NCBI RefSeq assembly: GCF_013177735.1 | Contig: NZ_WOEZ01000044.1 | Location: forward strand, 1-64,000 | Direction: 5' to 3' | DNA: 64,000 bases | DNA from: Paraburkholderia elongata | GTDB lineage: Bacteria; Pseudomonadota; Gammaproteobacteria; Burkholderiales; Burkholderiaceae | In this document: positions 18,769-27,604 of the stretch, one piece after another | Position numbering within the stretch: the stretch's first letter is position 1 | Layout of the letters: each line of letters starts with the position of its first letter | The notes under the pieces: generated by a model | Databases searched by the model: none | What the model saw: only the letters and a program-made list of their open reading frames with translations | Told to the model about the DNA's origin: nothing | Translations under genes and position numbers: made by a program

Positions 18769-20007
18769 ATGAAAACAAAAAAACGGTTGACGCTCCTCGG
18801 TTCGACGGGATCGATAGGCGATAGCACGCTTGACGTCGTCGCCCGCCATCCAGATCGCTTCGCGGTGTATGCGCTCGCGGCCCATCGAAACTCTGAGAAG
18901 CTCGTTGCGCAATGCTTGAAGTTTCGGCCTGACGTGGCGGTAGTCGGCGATGGCGATACGGCGGCAAGCGTCGAGACGCAATTGCGCGCAGCCGGTTCGG
19001 CGACGCAAGTCGCCTACGGTCCAGAGGCGCTGGTGGACGTGTCGAAGGGCGCTGGATGTGACACCGTAGTTGCGGCGATCGTTGGTGCGGCAGGTCTCGC
19101 ACCGACGCTCGCGGCGGCGCGCGCGGGCAAGCGCATTCTGCTCGCGAACAAGGAGGCGCTCGTCATGTCGGGCGCCATCTTCATGAATGCGGTGCGCGAT
19201 AGCGGCGCGACGCTTCTTCCTGTCGACAGCGAGCACAACGCGATTTTCCAGTGCTTGCCGCGTGAAGTTTCGCCGGGCGACGCTCCGCCGGGCGAGGCAT
19301 CGCTGCACGGTGGCGTGTCGAAAATCATCCTCACCGCTTCGGGAGGGCCGTTCCGCACGCGTGATCCGGCGACCCTCGTGGATGTGACACCCGAAGAGGC
19401 ATGCAAGCACCCGACTTGGGTCATGGGCCGCAAGATTTCCGTCGATTCGGCAACGATGATGAACAAAGGGCTCGAGGTCATCGAGGCGCATTGGTTGTTC
19501 GGCTTGCCGAGCGAGCGCATCGCCGTCCTCATCCATCCGCAAAGCGTGATCCATTCGCTTGTGTCCTATGCGGACGGCTCAGTGCTTGCGCAACTCGGCA
19601 ATCCCGACATGCGCACGCCGATCGCGCATGCCCTCGCTTTTCCCGAGCGCGTCGAGTCGGGTGCCACGCAACTCGACCTCGCGCAGGTCGCGTCGCTCTC
19701 GTTTGAAAAGCCGGATTACGAGCGCTTTCCCTGTCTTGCTCTTGCGATGCAGGCGCTCGCCATGGGTGGTATTGCGAGCGCTGCATTGAACGCGGCAAAC
19801 GAAGTGGCCGTCGATGCGTTCCTTGCGCGGCGCATTCGCTTCACCGACATCGCGCTGACAGTCGGCGCGGTTCTCGAGGCGATGCCGAACCGCAGCGCGG
19901 AAAGCATTGACGACGTGCTCGAGGCCGACGCCGCGGCCCGTCGCGCGGTGCTCGAGTTTATTGCTTCGCGGCTTTCGGGCCGCGGTGAGGGCGGAGCGGT
20001 GCAGTGA
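18769..20007 (+). CDS. dxr: 1-deoxy-D-xylulose 5-phosphate reductoisomerase
   Basis: This 412-residue DXR converts DXP to 2-C-methyl-D-erythritol 4-phosphate, the committed step of the MEP isoprenoid pathway. [14 protein letters not shown] (11-24), [20 protein letters not shown] and [32 protein letters not shown] are all intact, so it looks functional. In Burkholderiaceae the housekeeping dxr normally sits in the uppS-cdsA-dxr-rseP cluster. None of those neighbours is here, so this is probably a second copy. It lies alone between catabolic genes, and codon use looks native. Confidence 0.93.
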   Translation: MKTKKRLTLLGSTGSIGDSTLDVVARHPDRFAVYALAAHRNSEKLVAQCLKFRPDVAVVGDGDTAASVETQLRAAGSATQVAYGPEALVDVSKGAGCDTVVAAIVGAAGLAPTLAAARAGKRILLANKEALVMSGAIFMNAVRDSGATLLPVDSEHNAIFQCLPREVSPGDAPPGEASLHGGVSKIILTASGGPFRTRDPATLVDVTPEEACKHPTWVMGRKISVDSATMMNKGLEVIEAHWLFGLPSERIAVLIHPQSVIHSLVSYADGSVLAQLGNPDMRTPIAHALAFPERVESGATQLDLAQVASLSFEKPDYERFPCLALAMQALAMGGIASAALNAANEVAVDAFLARRIRFTDIALTVGAVLEAMPNRSAESIDDVLEADAAARRAVLEFIASRLSGRGEGGAVQ

Positions 20008-20031
20008 GAGATCGATAAGCCTGCAATGCGC

Positions 20032-20976
20032 TTATCGACCTGATGCCTCCTGAAGCGGGTTGGTGACTGCCGTTCCGGGCGAGCGGTGGGTGTCCAGGAC
20101 CATATCGATGAATTTGCGCAGCGCTGCGGACATTTGCCGGCGACTCGGATACCCGATCAAAAATCCCTCGGATGAAGGTGAAAATTCCTCCAGTACCCTC
20201 ACTAATTGCCGTGAGCGCAGGAACGCCTGCACTTTCGCCTCGACGGTATAAGTTATTCCGAGCCCGTCGATGGCAGCGCGAACTGCCAACTCCGAGCCAT
20301 TGAGAATCACGTGGCTTCCAACCGGCACGCGTTGAAGCTGTCCGTCCCGAATGAACGACCACTCGTACAGGGGCTGGTCTGGCGCAAGCCGGTAACGAAT
20401 ACACCTGTGATTCGCGAGGTCTGCAGGAGTACGTGGGTGCCCGTGGTCCGCGAGATAGGCTGGCGCGGCCACGACCGCAATCTTCATCGGCCCCGTCGCG
20501 CGCACGGCCACCATGTCTGTAGCAAGGTGTTCCTTGCAGCCAATCATCGCATCAAACCCCATCGCCACAATATCTGCTGGCGCTTGATCCACGCGCAGCT
20601 CGAGGTGTACGTCGGGATAGGTGGAGAGGAAGCGCTCCCAAACTGGTGCGACAACGAGTGCGGCCGCCGCCTGAGTGGCATGGATCCTGAGCGTGCCGAC
20701 GGGCCGCTCGCGCTGCCGGTTCAAGTCTTCCAGTGCACCGCCGATCTGGTCAAATGCCGATTGGAGCTGACCGAACAGTCGAATTCCTGCATCCGTCAGC
20801 GATACGCTGCGCGTTGTGCGGTTGAGGAGGCGCACACCCAATCGCTCTTCCAGTTGGCGCATGGTTTGGCTGAGCGCAGAAGGTGTGACGCCCAGCCGCG
20901 CAGCCGCAGCGCGGAAGCTGTGCAGTTCTGCGACCTGTACGAACGCCGTCAACGCGGCAACTTCTTTCGGAAGCAT
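20032..20976 (-). CDS. LysR-family transcriptional regulator
   Basis: This 314-residue LTTR has an N-terminal winged helix, EVAALTAFVQVAELHSFRAAAARLGVTPSALSQTMRQLEERLGVRLLNRTTRSVSLT, and a standard effector domain. It is divergent from the MDR oxidoreductase gene at 21284, which is its likely target. A perfect 15-bp palindrome containing a T-N11-A LysR box lies just before its start codon, consistent with autoregulation. Confidence 0.92.
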   Translation of the reverse strand: MLPKEVAALTAFVQVAELHSFRAAAARLGVTPSALSQTMRQLEERLGVRLLNRTTRSVSLTDAGIRLFGQLQSAFDQIGGALEDLNRQRERPVGTLRIHATQAAAALVVAPVWERFLSTYPDVHLELRVDQAPADIVAMGFDAMIGCKEHLATDMVAVRATGPMKIAVVAAPAYLADHGHPRTPADLANHRCIRYRLAPDQPLYEWSFIRDGQLQRVPVGSHVILNGSELAVRAAIDGLGITYTVEAKVQAFLRSRQLVRVLEEFSPSSEGFLIGYPSRRQMSAALRKFIDMVLDTHRSPGTAVTNPLQEASGR

Positions 20977-20978
20977 TG

Positions 20979-20993
20979 TTAAGTGTCGCTTAA
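20979..20993. promoter_or_regulatory. LysR-type operator, TTAAG-N5-CTTAA
   Basis: A perfect inverted repeat TTAAG-TGTCG-CTTAA starts 3 bp from the lysR start codon and contains a T-N11-A core. It lies in the 307-bp divergent region 20977-21283, in which no other gene is apparent. The position suggests autorepression by the adjacent LysR protein. Confidence 0.45.
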
Positions 20994-21283
20994 TACCAAA
21001 TGCAAGTTCTAGCTATTTTAATCCGGTTTGCTCGCGGCTACATTGACGGCTTGTTCAAAGACATCCTGAAACGCGAGGCATGCCTCCTGATTCTGAGACG
21101 ATTTCGAGACGCTCGGCGAAGTCCAAAGACAGCCCAGATTGCCCACACCTGCAGCTGCGCTGCAAGAGTTGCCGAGTCTCCCTGATAGCCGCTCGAAGAG
21201 GTACGGCCTACAAATCACATCGAACGGTGCACCCCAACGTTGCTTACGCCGCTGTCGGGATGTCCTGGGAGGCTTAATCATCA

Positions 21284-22291
21284 ATGAAAGCGTTCGTCGC
21301 ACATGGTTTGAATGGTCCGGATTCACTGTCGATCGATGATGTGCCCGCACCCGGCGCACTTGGGCCTGGACAGATTCGAGTGAGCATCCGCGCCGCATCG
21401 CTCAACTACCGCGATCTTCTCCTGTTGTCCGGCGCACTTCCGTCAAAGCGGGACCTGATCCCCTGCTCTGATGGAGCCGGCGAGGTAATCGAAATCGGGC
21501 CTGACGTTTGGCGCGTGAAGCCCGGCGATCGTGTGGCACTTACCTTTAACCCGGACTGGATCGGTGGCCCATGGCAAGCTTCTCCTGCAAGTGCGGGGCG
21601 AGGCGGTGCGGTCCACGGCGTAATGCGCGAGCAATTGATCGTCGATCAGCACGAGGCGGTGCCTCTGCCGCAGCATCTGAGCTTTGAGGAAGGTGCGACG
21701 CTGCCATTGGCGGGTGTGACTGCGTGGCGCGCGCTGTGCGGTGCTGCGCCGCTGCTGCCGGGCATGACTGTTCTGCTGCAGGGTGGCGGTGGCGTCTCGG
21801 TGTTTGCTCTTCAGTTTGCCAAGCTGTTCGGCGCACGAGTCATCATCACGTCGTCCAGCCCGGAACGTTGTGCTCGCCTAAAGACCATGGGTGCCGATGA
21901 GACGGTCGACTACCGCGAGGTCCCTGAATGGAGCGCCGCCGTAAGAAAGCTCACCGACGGCGTGGGCGTGGACCTTACGGTCGAGGTTGGCGGCGAAAAG
22001 ACCGTGGACCAATCGCTGGCATCGACGCGGGCAGGGGGCCTGCTCGCGCTGGTTGGCCTGCTGAGCGGTCGGATCAACAGCGGTTCTTTGCTGGCTTTAA
22101 CGCATCAAGTGGACGTCACTCAGGTCAGGGCTGGCAGTCGCCAGGATTTGGAGGCGATGAACCGTGCCGTCGCATTCCACAAGCTCCGGCCGGTGATCGA
22201 CAACCGTTACAGGTTTCAGCAGCTGCCCGACGCGCTGCGCCGCCTGCAAAGCGGTCAACATATGGGCAAGATCGTGATCGGATTCGACTAG
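21284..22291 (+). CDS. Medium-chain NAD(P)-dependent alcohol dehydrogenase / quinone-oxidoreductase-like protein
   Basis: This 335-residue MDR-superfamily oxidoreductase has a GroES-like N-terminal domain (SLNYRDLLLLSG, DGAGEVIEIG) and a Rossmann domain with LLQGGGGVSVFALQFAKLFGARVI. The zinc-binding cysteine set of classical alcohol dehydrogenases is not evident. It is divergent from a lysR gene and followed by a Gfo/Idh/MocA gene. The substrate is unknown; oxidation of a pathway alcohol or reduction of an enone are both possible. Confidence 0.88.
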   Translation: MKAFVAHGLNGPDSLSIDDVPAPGALGPGQIRVSIRAASLNYRDLLLLSGALPSKRDLIPCSDGAGEVIEIGPDVWRVKPGDRVALTFNPDWIGGPWQASPASAGRGGAVHGVMREQLIVDQHEAVPLPQHLSFEEGATLPLAGVTAWRALCGAAPLLPGMTVLLQGGGGVSVFALQFAKLFGARVIITSSSPERCARLKTMGADETVDYREVPEWSAAVRKLTDGVGVDLTVEVGGEKTVDQSLASTRAGGLLALVGLLSGRINSGSLLALTHQVDVTQVRAGSRQDLEAMNRAVAFHKLRPVIDNRYRFQQLPDALRRLQSGQHMGKIVIGFD

Positions 22292-22474
22292 CGATCAGCG
22301 CCTCATGTCGGGTTCCATGCTCCCAAGTTCAACGGGACGACAGGTGATTCGTCTTTCTCCCAGCTGAATGCGGTCTAGCCTGCGAGCGAATCTCCCCCGG
22401 CACACGTCTACTTCTTTCTGTCACAACGGGCACGGAAAAGAACGAACCCATTCTCTTATACATAGGTTGTAGCC

Positions 22475-23557
22475 ATGACTCAAAAAGAAATTCGCGTCGG
22501 AATCGTCGGAGCCAACGCCGACGTAAGTTGGGCGAAAGTGTCGCACGTTCCGGCGATTAAAGGGCTGCCTGGCGCAAGGCTTGCGGCTGTGGCGACGCGC
22601 AATGAGCAAAGCGCGCGGCAAGCGGCTGAAGCTTTTGGTGCCGACCGCTGGTTTTCCGATCCCTACGCAATGATCCGCGATGACCGGATCGATGTCGTGA
22701 CGGTCGCCGTGAATGTGCCCGCACATCGCGACCTCGTTCTGGCGGCGTTGGACGCGGGCAAAGCGGTCTACTGCGAGGCACCGCTTGGACGCACCGTCTC
22801 GGAGGCTGAAGAGATGGCGCGTGCGGTACGTTCGCAGCATACGGCGATCGGGTTGCAGGGCCAGTTAAATCCATCAGTGCGGCGCGCGGCTCAGTTACTT
22901 TCCTCGGGAAAAATTGGTCGGCCGCTCAACGCGAGAGTTGTCTCGACTACCGTGGGTTTCGGACCGGAAATGCCTTCCACGCACGATCTTTTCAACAGAG
23001 CATCGTCTGGGGCCAATCTGCTTACCATCACCGGGGGGCATACACTCGATGCGGTGGAAGCGCTCCTTGGGCAGATCATCGAGGTAGACGCCCGGACGGG
23101 AATCGTGTGGCCCGCTGTCAAACTGACAGACACCGGCGAGGAGCGTATGCGTGAAACTGCCGATCACGTCGACGTTCTAGGAAAGACGCGTTCTGGCGCC
23201 GTCATTACGGCGCACATTCACGGTGGCGCAGCGCCGGAGGATGCCCGCTTCAGCTTCGAGATCAAGGGATCGGAGGGATGGCTCAGCCTGACTAGCAACC
23301 ACCCCTACGGCTTCCAGGCTGGAGATCTCGAGCTCAGGTCGAACGTCGCATTCGAGGCGCCCGAGCAGGCCGCGGTCTCCGGTGGGTTCATGGGTGCCGC
23401 GATCAATGTGCGAACGGTCTACGCTCATCTCGTCCGCGATATTCGTGAGGGCACCTACAACACTCCCGGTTTTGAACACGCGGTTCGCAACGCCCGTCTC
23501 ATCGAGGCTGTAAGGCGGGCTGCAGAACGAGGCGAGCGGCAGAGCCTGACAACCTGA
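22475..23557 (+). CDS. Gfo/Idh/MocA-family oxidoreductase
   Basis: This 360-residue NAD(P)-dependent oxidoreductase has an N-terminal Rossmann domain (VGIVGANADVSWAK) and the VYCEAPLGRTVSEAEEM stretch, where most family members have EKP. It is oriented with the MDR gene and the glutathione peroxidase gene. Family members oxidise or reduce sugars, inositols and diverse carbonyl compounds, so the substrate cannot be assigned. Confidence 0.87.
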   Translation: MTQKEIRVGIVGANADVSWAKVSHVPAIKGLPGARLAAVATRNEQSARQAAEAFGADRWFSDPYAMIRDDRIDVVTVAVNVPAHRDLVLAALDAGKAVYCEAPLGRTVSEAEEMARAVRSQHTAIGLQGQLNPSVRRAAQLLSSGKIGRPLNARVVSTTVGFGPEMPSTHDLFNRASSGANLLTITGGHTLDAVEALLGQIIEVDARTGIVWPAVKLTDTGEERMRETADHVDVLGKTRSGAVITAHIHGGAAPEDARFSFEIKGSEGWLSLTSNHPYGFQAGDLELRSNVAFEAPEQAAVSGGFMGAAINVRTVYAHLVRDIREGTYNTPGFEHAVRNARLIEAVRRAAERGERQSLTT

Positions 23558-23722
23558 AGCCTCGAACATCTGAGGCGCACTTGCTGATACTGGGTGGAAT
23601 GCACGGAGACGGCGCACAGTCGGCTTCGGCATGCGGGGATGTGAGCAGTTCAGGAATCCTTCAATCTACCGGCGGGCCAGCGTTTTACGCAGCCGACCCG
23701 CCGTTGTTCAAGGAGAAGCTCG

Positions 23723-24274
23723 ATGGCACAAGCGCTATACGATATTGCGCTGAAATCAATCGATGGTCAGGCGACGAGTCTTGCCGCCTACCGAGGCAAG
23801 GTATTGCTGGTGGTCAACGTCGCCTCCAAGTGCGGCCTTACCCCGCAATACAGCGGCCTGGAGAAACTGTATCAGGACAAACGCGCACACGGTCTTGAAG
23901 TACTCGGATTCCCTGCCAACAACTTCAAAGGCCAGGAGCCGGGCACTGATGACGAGATCGCATCTTTTTGTGCCACAAGCTACGACGTGCACTTTTCGCT
24001 CTTTTCAAAAATTTCCGTGCTTGGCGAAGACCAGCATCCGCTGTATGCGCAGTTGGTCCAGGCGCAGCCGTGGGCGACCGGAGAGGGGTCATTCCGGGAG
24101 AGGCTCAAAGGGTATGGCGTGCATCCCACGAATCAGGCGGATGTGCTGTGGAACTTCGAGAAATTTCTTATCGGGCGCAACGGCGAAGTAGTCGGTCGCT
24201 TCTCGCCAGACGTAACGGCGGAAGATTCGCGTCTGCTTGCTGCCGTCGACGCGGAGTTGACCAAGACAGCCTAA
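23723..24274 (+). CDS. Glutathione peroxidase family protein
   Basis: This 183-residue thioredoxin-fold peroxidase has NVASKCGLTPQYSGLEKLY with the peroxidatic Cys37, GFPANNFKGQEPG and WNFEKFLIGRNG. It reduces hydroperoxides using glutathione or thioredoxin. In an island rich in flavin oxygenases it may deal with peroxide from uncoupled turnover (inference). Its stop overlaps the end of the convergent lysR gene by 4 bp. Confidence 0.93.
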   Translation: MAQALYDIALKSIDGQATSLAAYRGKVLLVVNVASKCGLTPQYSGLEKLYQDKRAHGLEVLGFPANNFKGQEPGTDDEIASFCATSYDVHFSLFSKISVLGEDQHPLYAQLVQAQPWATGEGSFRERLKGYGVHPTNQADVLWNFEKFLIGRNGEVVGRFSPDVTAEDSRLLAAVDAELTKTA

Positions 24275-25200
24275 TAATTTAACGCTGCCTGGTCGGCAAC
24301 CAGCGCCTGCGGCACGACTTCTCGCAAGAACTCGACAAATGTCCAGATCTTGGCATCGAGGTATTGCCGCGAGGGATACAGGACGTAGACCGTCAGCTTC
24401 TGAAGTTGATATCCCGGTAGTACACGCACCAACGAGCCGCTACGCAGCGCGGGTACCGCCGATGTCATGGGCAGCGCGCCGATCCCTTTGCCCTCCCGCA
24501 GCACCGCACCGAGCGCGTCGGCAATGTTAACCTGAAAGGTCGTTGGCGGAAGCTCGAACGTTTCCCGGCCATCGGGTCCGTCCAAATGCCAGCGATCGCG
24601 CGGAAAAAGAGAGGTGACAAGCTGTAGGCACGAGTGGCCCGCAAGTCCGGCGACACTGTCCGGTTGTCCCTGTTCGCGTAGATAGGCTGGCGATGCACAC
24701 AACACACTGTGCACGCTCCCAAGCCGATGCGAAACGAGTCCCGAGTCGGGTAACTCGGCGGTGCTGATTTGCAGGGTGACATCATACCCCTCGTCGATGA
24801 CGTCGGGCACATGCTGTGACAACGTAAGATCGACCGATACAGAAGGATACCGTTCCTGATAACGCATAGCGGCCGGTACCAGGTAAGTCTGGCCAAAGCC
24901 CGTCGTTGCATGCACGCGCAAACGACCAGTTGGTCGCACTCGTGCGTCGGCTGCTTCGGCCTCCGCCTGGTCGATATAGGCGAGAATTTCTTGGCAACGC
25001 TGCAAATAGCGGTGCCCTGCCTCTGTCAGGGCGATGCTTCGGGTGCTGCGGTTGAGCAGCCGGGTACGTAGATGCGTTTCCAGGTAGGCAACTGCGCGCG
25101 ATGCCTGGGGAAGCGTGATTTCCATGCGTTGCGCGGCGCCGGTAAAGCTACCCTCTTCGGCGACACGGACGAATATTCGCATCGTTTGCAGCGTGTCCAA
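24271..25200 (-). CDS. LysR-family transcriptional regulator
   Basis: This 309-residue LTTR has the N-terminal helix-turn-helix MDTLQTMRIFVRVAEEGSFTGAAQRMEITLPQASRAVAYLETHL and a full effector domain. It is divergent from a dienelactone-hydrolase-like gene across a long regulatory region. Two pieces of a decayed copy of this gene lie at 26494-26632, showing that the lysR gene and its promoter region were once duplicated. Confidence 0.92.
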   Translation of the reverse strand: MDTLQTMRIFVRVAEEGSFTGAAQRMEITLPQASRAVAYLETHLRTRLLNRSTRSIALTEAGHRYLQRCQEILAYIDQAEAEAADARVRPTGRLRVHATTGFGQTYLVPAAMRYQERYPSVSVDLTLSQHVPDVIDEGYDVTLQISTAELPDSGLVSHRLGSVHSVLCASPAYLREQGQPDSVAGLAGHSCLQLVTSLFPRDRWHLDGPDGRETFELPPTTFQVNIADALGAVLREGKGIGALPMTSAVPALRSGSLVRVLPGYQLQKLTVYVLYPSRQYLDAKIWTFVEFLREVVPQALVADQAALNY

Positions 25201-25746
25201 CGTCAGATCCCCCGAGTAAAAATCCGCACGACCCGTGCCCTGTCATCACGGATCCTGGACGAATCGTCCGAGTCCTATTGATCAGTGTACTCGACGCATG
25301 AGGCCTGCCCCTCTATAGGCTAATCCCCTTTGCGTGCAAACGGCGGAATGCCCTAATGGCGAAAGCGGTCTCCGGCGGTACGTGCCGTCTTCTGTGCAGG
25401 CTCATCCCTTTTTTGGTTCATTTAGTAAACCGATTCATCCAATGAAACATCGATTCATCGAACTTGCCGTTTGCCATTCGCGATAGTACGTTGGAGTTTA
25501 ACGCGAGGGACTATAGGAACAGGTCTCTGAAGACGTTATGCGGCGACTTTTTTATATGTCGGTGCTGACAGCGTACCCACGTCACATTGTTGGCCTGTGC
25601 GATCGAACTGTCCACTGTCCACAGCTCGGTCGGAAGGCGCACTGCCAATGCTCCCTCGCGCGGCATCGCGGAAAATGCCTCGGATTGGTCGGCATCCAGC
25701 CACCACCGGGACGGACGATTCTCTTTTTTCACTCGAGGCAAACCGA
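25201..25746. promoter_or_regulatory. Divergent lysR/DLH regulatory region
   Basis: This 546-bp region has no convincing gene. It contains a perfect palindrome GGACGA-A-TCGTCC at 25257-25269. At 25415-25463 there is a cluster of GGTTCA/GATTCA/TGAAAC half-sites in alternating orientation. About 35 bp further on, a stretch at 25482-25520 is repeated in the regulatory region at 26770-26810. It probably holds the promoters of both flanking genes and a LysR operator. Confidence 0.5.
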
Positions 25747-26475
25747 ATGATCGAACGAGAGGAAAAGCTGGATACCGAAGAAGGAATTATGGACGTGTTC
25801 ATAGTCCGCCCGGACGGTGATGGGCCATTTCCGGTAGTGGTTCAAATCATGGACGCATTAGGCATGCGCGAAGAGTTGCGCGAGCATGCGCGCCGCGTGG
25901 CTTCGTGGGGCTATTACGTCCTGTCGCCGGATCTCTTCTATCGATTCGGCCTCAAGACTCCGCTTTCCACCGATGAAGAGGGCATGAAGGTGATCATGGG
26001 TGCGGTCAAAGCATTGACTGACGAACGTGCAGTGAGCGACGCCACGGCAGTGCTCGAGCTTGCGCAGCGGGACAATGCTGCATCGCTCAAAAAGATCGGC
26101 ATATACGGCTACTGCATGGGCGGCAGGTTCGCACTCGTCCTCGCCGAGGCTCTTGGTCCGCACGTTGCCGCCGGCGCTTCCGTTCACCCCGGATGGGTCA
26201 AGGATCAGCCCAAACCGCACCTCGCACTCGACCACGTGCAGGCTGAGCTTTACTTCGGCATTGCGGACAACGATCAGATGGCCACGCGAGAAGATATGGC
26301 GGCACTCGAGCGAGGGCTGGATGCGCGCCGCATCAAATATCAACTCGAATGGCATCCCGGAGCATTTCACGGATTCATGATGCCCAGTCGATCCGATGTT
26401 TATGATGCGGCTGCGGCCGACATCGTATGGCATCGAATTCAAGCCCTCTTTGCTCGGACGCTCGAAGCGGCTTAG
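25747..26475 (+). CDS. Dienelactone hydrolase family protein
   Basis: This 242-residue alpha/beta-hydrolase has GYCMGGR with nucleophile Cys123, a candidate Asp176 (GIADND) and His208 in GAFHGF, the Cys-Asp-His triad of dienelactone hydrolases. ATG 25747 is chosen because the conserved domain begins here; the longer frame to 25597 lies in the regulatory region. It may hydrolyse an enol-lactone or lactone intermediate and is probably controlled by the divergent LysR. Confidence 0.9.
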   Translation: MIEREEKLDTEEGIMDVFIVRPDGDGPFPVVVQIMDALGMREELREHARRVASWGYYVLSPDLFYRFGLKTPLSTDEEGMKVIMGAVKALTDERAVSDATAVLELAQRDNAASLKKIGIYGYCMGGRFALVLAEALGPHVAAGASVHPGWVKDQPKPHLALDHVQAELYFGIADNDQMATREDMAALERGLDARRIKYQLEWHPGAFHGFMMPSRSDVYDAAAADIVWHRIQALFARTLEAA

Positions 26476-26493
26476 CGGTTCATGTTGAAGTCG

Positions 26494-26632
26494 CCTGATA
26501 GCGCATGATGGCCGGTACCTGGTAGGGGGCCAAAGCCCGTCGTTGCATGCACCTGCCACATAGCGTTGCCCTGCCTCTGTCAGAGGTGATGCTGCGGTTG
26601 AGCGGTCAGTCGGGTACGTAGGCGCGTTGGCC
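26494..26632 (-). pseudogene. Decayed lysR remnant (duplicate of the 24271-25200 gene)
   Basis: Two blocks match the intact lysR in the same order. The block at 26494-26555 corresponds to about 24855-24915, including a 20-bp identical run. The block from about 26558 to 26632 corresponds to about 25008-25080. About 95 bp between them are deleted and there are smaller indels, so no reading frame survives. Confidence 0.7.
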
Positions 26633-26699
26633 TATTATCTCGGACCTATAAATCTATTGCCCGATATGTCGGACAAATTTATGTCCAGATTAATTTCAT

Positions 26700-26820
26700 C
26701 TGGTGAACCAAATTTAACGGGTTCATACAATGAACCGGTGGTTCAAAGCGCTTGATATGCGCGTGTGACCATAGTACGTTTGGGCCTAACGCAACCGACT
26801 ACAGTGACTGGTTTATTTCC
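26700..26820. promoter_or_regulatory. Duplicated operator region before the nitroreductase gene
   Basis: Four alternating half-sites occur: TGAACC 26704-26709, GGTTCA 26720-26725, TGAACC 26731-26736 and GGTTCA 26740-26745. The middle pair forms the perfect palindrome GGTTCAT-ACA-ATGAACC (26720-26736). The block and the following ATAGTACGTT stretch (26771-26780) align with 25415-25520. The rest of 26633-26964 shows no gene. Confidence 0.5.
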
Positions 26821-26964
26821 AAGGCGTTGCGCGCCGCCAGCTTTCATTGTCGATACCGGCATCGCGCATTGTTGGCTCAGGTGTGACGATCTGCACGGCA
26901 GTTCGATTGCGTGTTTTCAGCGATGGATTCTAAAAACGTTTCGACTATGAACTGGAGGAGATCG

Positions 26965-27516
26965 ATGGAGGCTATCGATGCCATTCAAACACGCGTTTCG
27001 GCGGCGAGGTTGGATTCGCCTGGCCCAAGCGAGGATGATTTGTCGCTCATTCTGCGGTCGGGGATTCGTGCACCGGACCATGGGCGCCTGACTCCATGGC
27101 GTTTCGTCATTATCGAAGGTGCCGCTCGCGAGACGCTTGGCAACGCCATGGCGGAGCTGCGCAAACGCAACTTCGCTGATGCAACCGACGAAAGCCTGGA
27201 ATCAGAACGTGCGAAAGCTCGACGCGCGCCCATGATTATCGTTGTGGCGGCTCGCGTCGACCGGCAAAGCAAAGTTCCCGAAATTGAACAAATACTTGCG
27301 GCAGGCGCTTGTGCCCAAAACATTTGGCTGGCGGCTCATGCTCTCGGCTATGCGGGCATGTGGAAAACCGGCGACGTCGCGTACGACCCATCCGTGAAAA
27401 AGGCGATCGGCTTGTCCGAGGATGACCACGTTGTGGCGTTTCTCTACATCGGCACGGCTGTGGCAAAAGCGCCTGTCAGGCCATTGGAATTGGAGCGGTT
27501 CATAACGCGGTTGTAA
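26965..27516 (+). CDS. Nitroreductase family protein (YdjA-like)
   Basis: This 183-residue FMN-dependent nitroreductase-fold protein contains LRSGIRAPDHGRLTPWRFVII and AGACAQNIWLAAHALGYAGMW, typical of the short YdjA branch. ATG 26965 has a perfect GGAGGAG ribosome-binding site. It follows a duplicated LysR operator region and may use NAD(P)H to reduce an enone or nitro compound. The substrate is unknown. Confidence 0.9.
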   Translation: MEAIDAIQTRVSAARLDSPGPSEDDLSLILRSGIRAPDHGRLTPWRFVIIEGAARETLGNAMAELRKRNFADATDESLESERAKARRAPMIIVVAARVDRQSKVPEIEQILAAGACAQNIWLAAHALGYAGMWKTGDVAYDPSVKKAIGLSEDDHVVAFLYIGTAVAKAPVRPLELERFITRL

Positions 27517-27604
27517 TCGCGCTCGAACTATCCAAAGAAACAAACAGGTGAAGGCGCCGATACCAGCGCTGCGGCAAAGTCAAAAATCATGAGGTGTAGA
27601 AATT

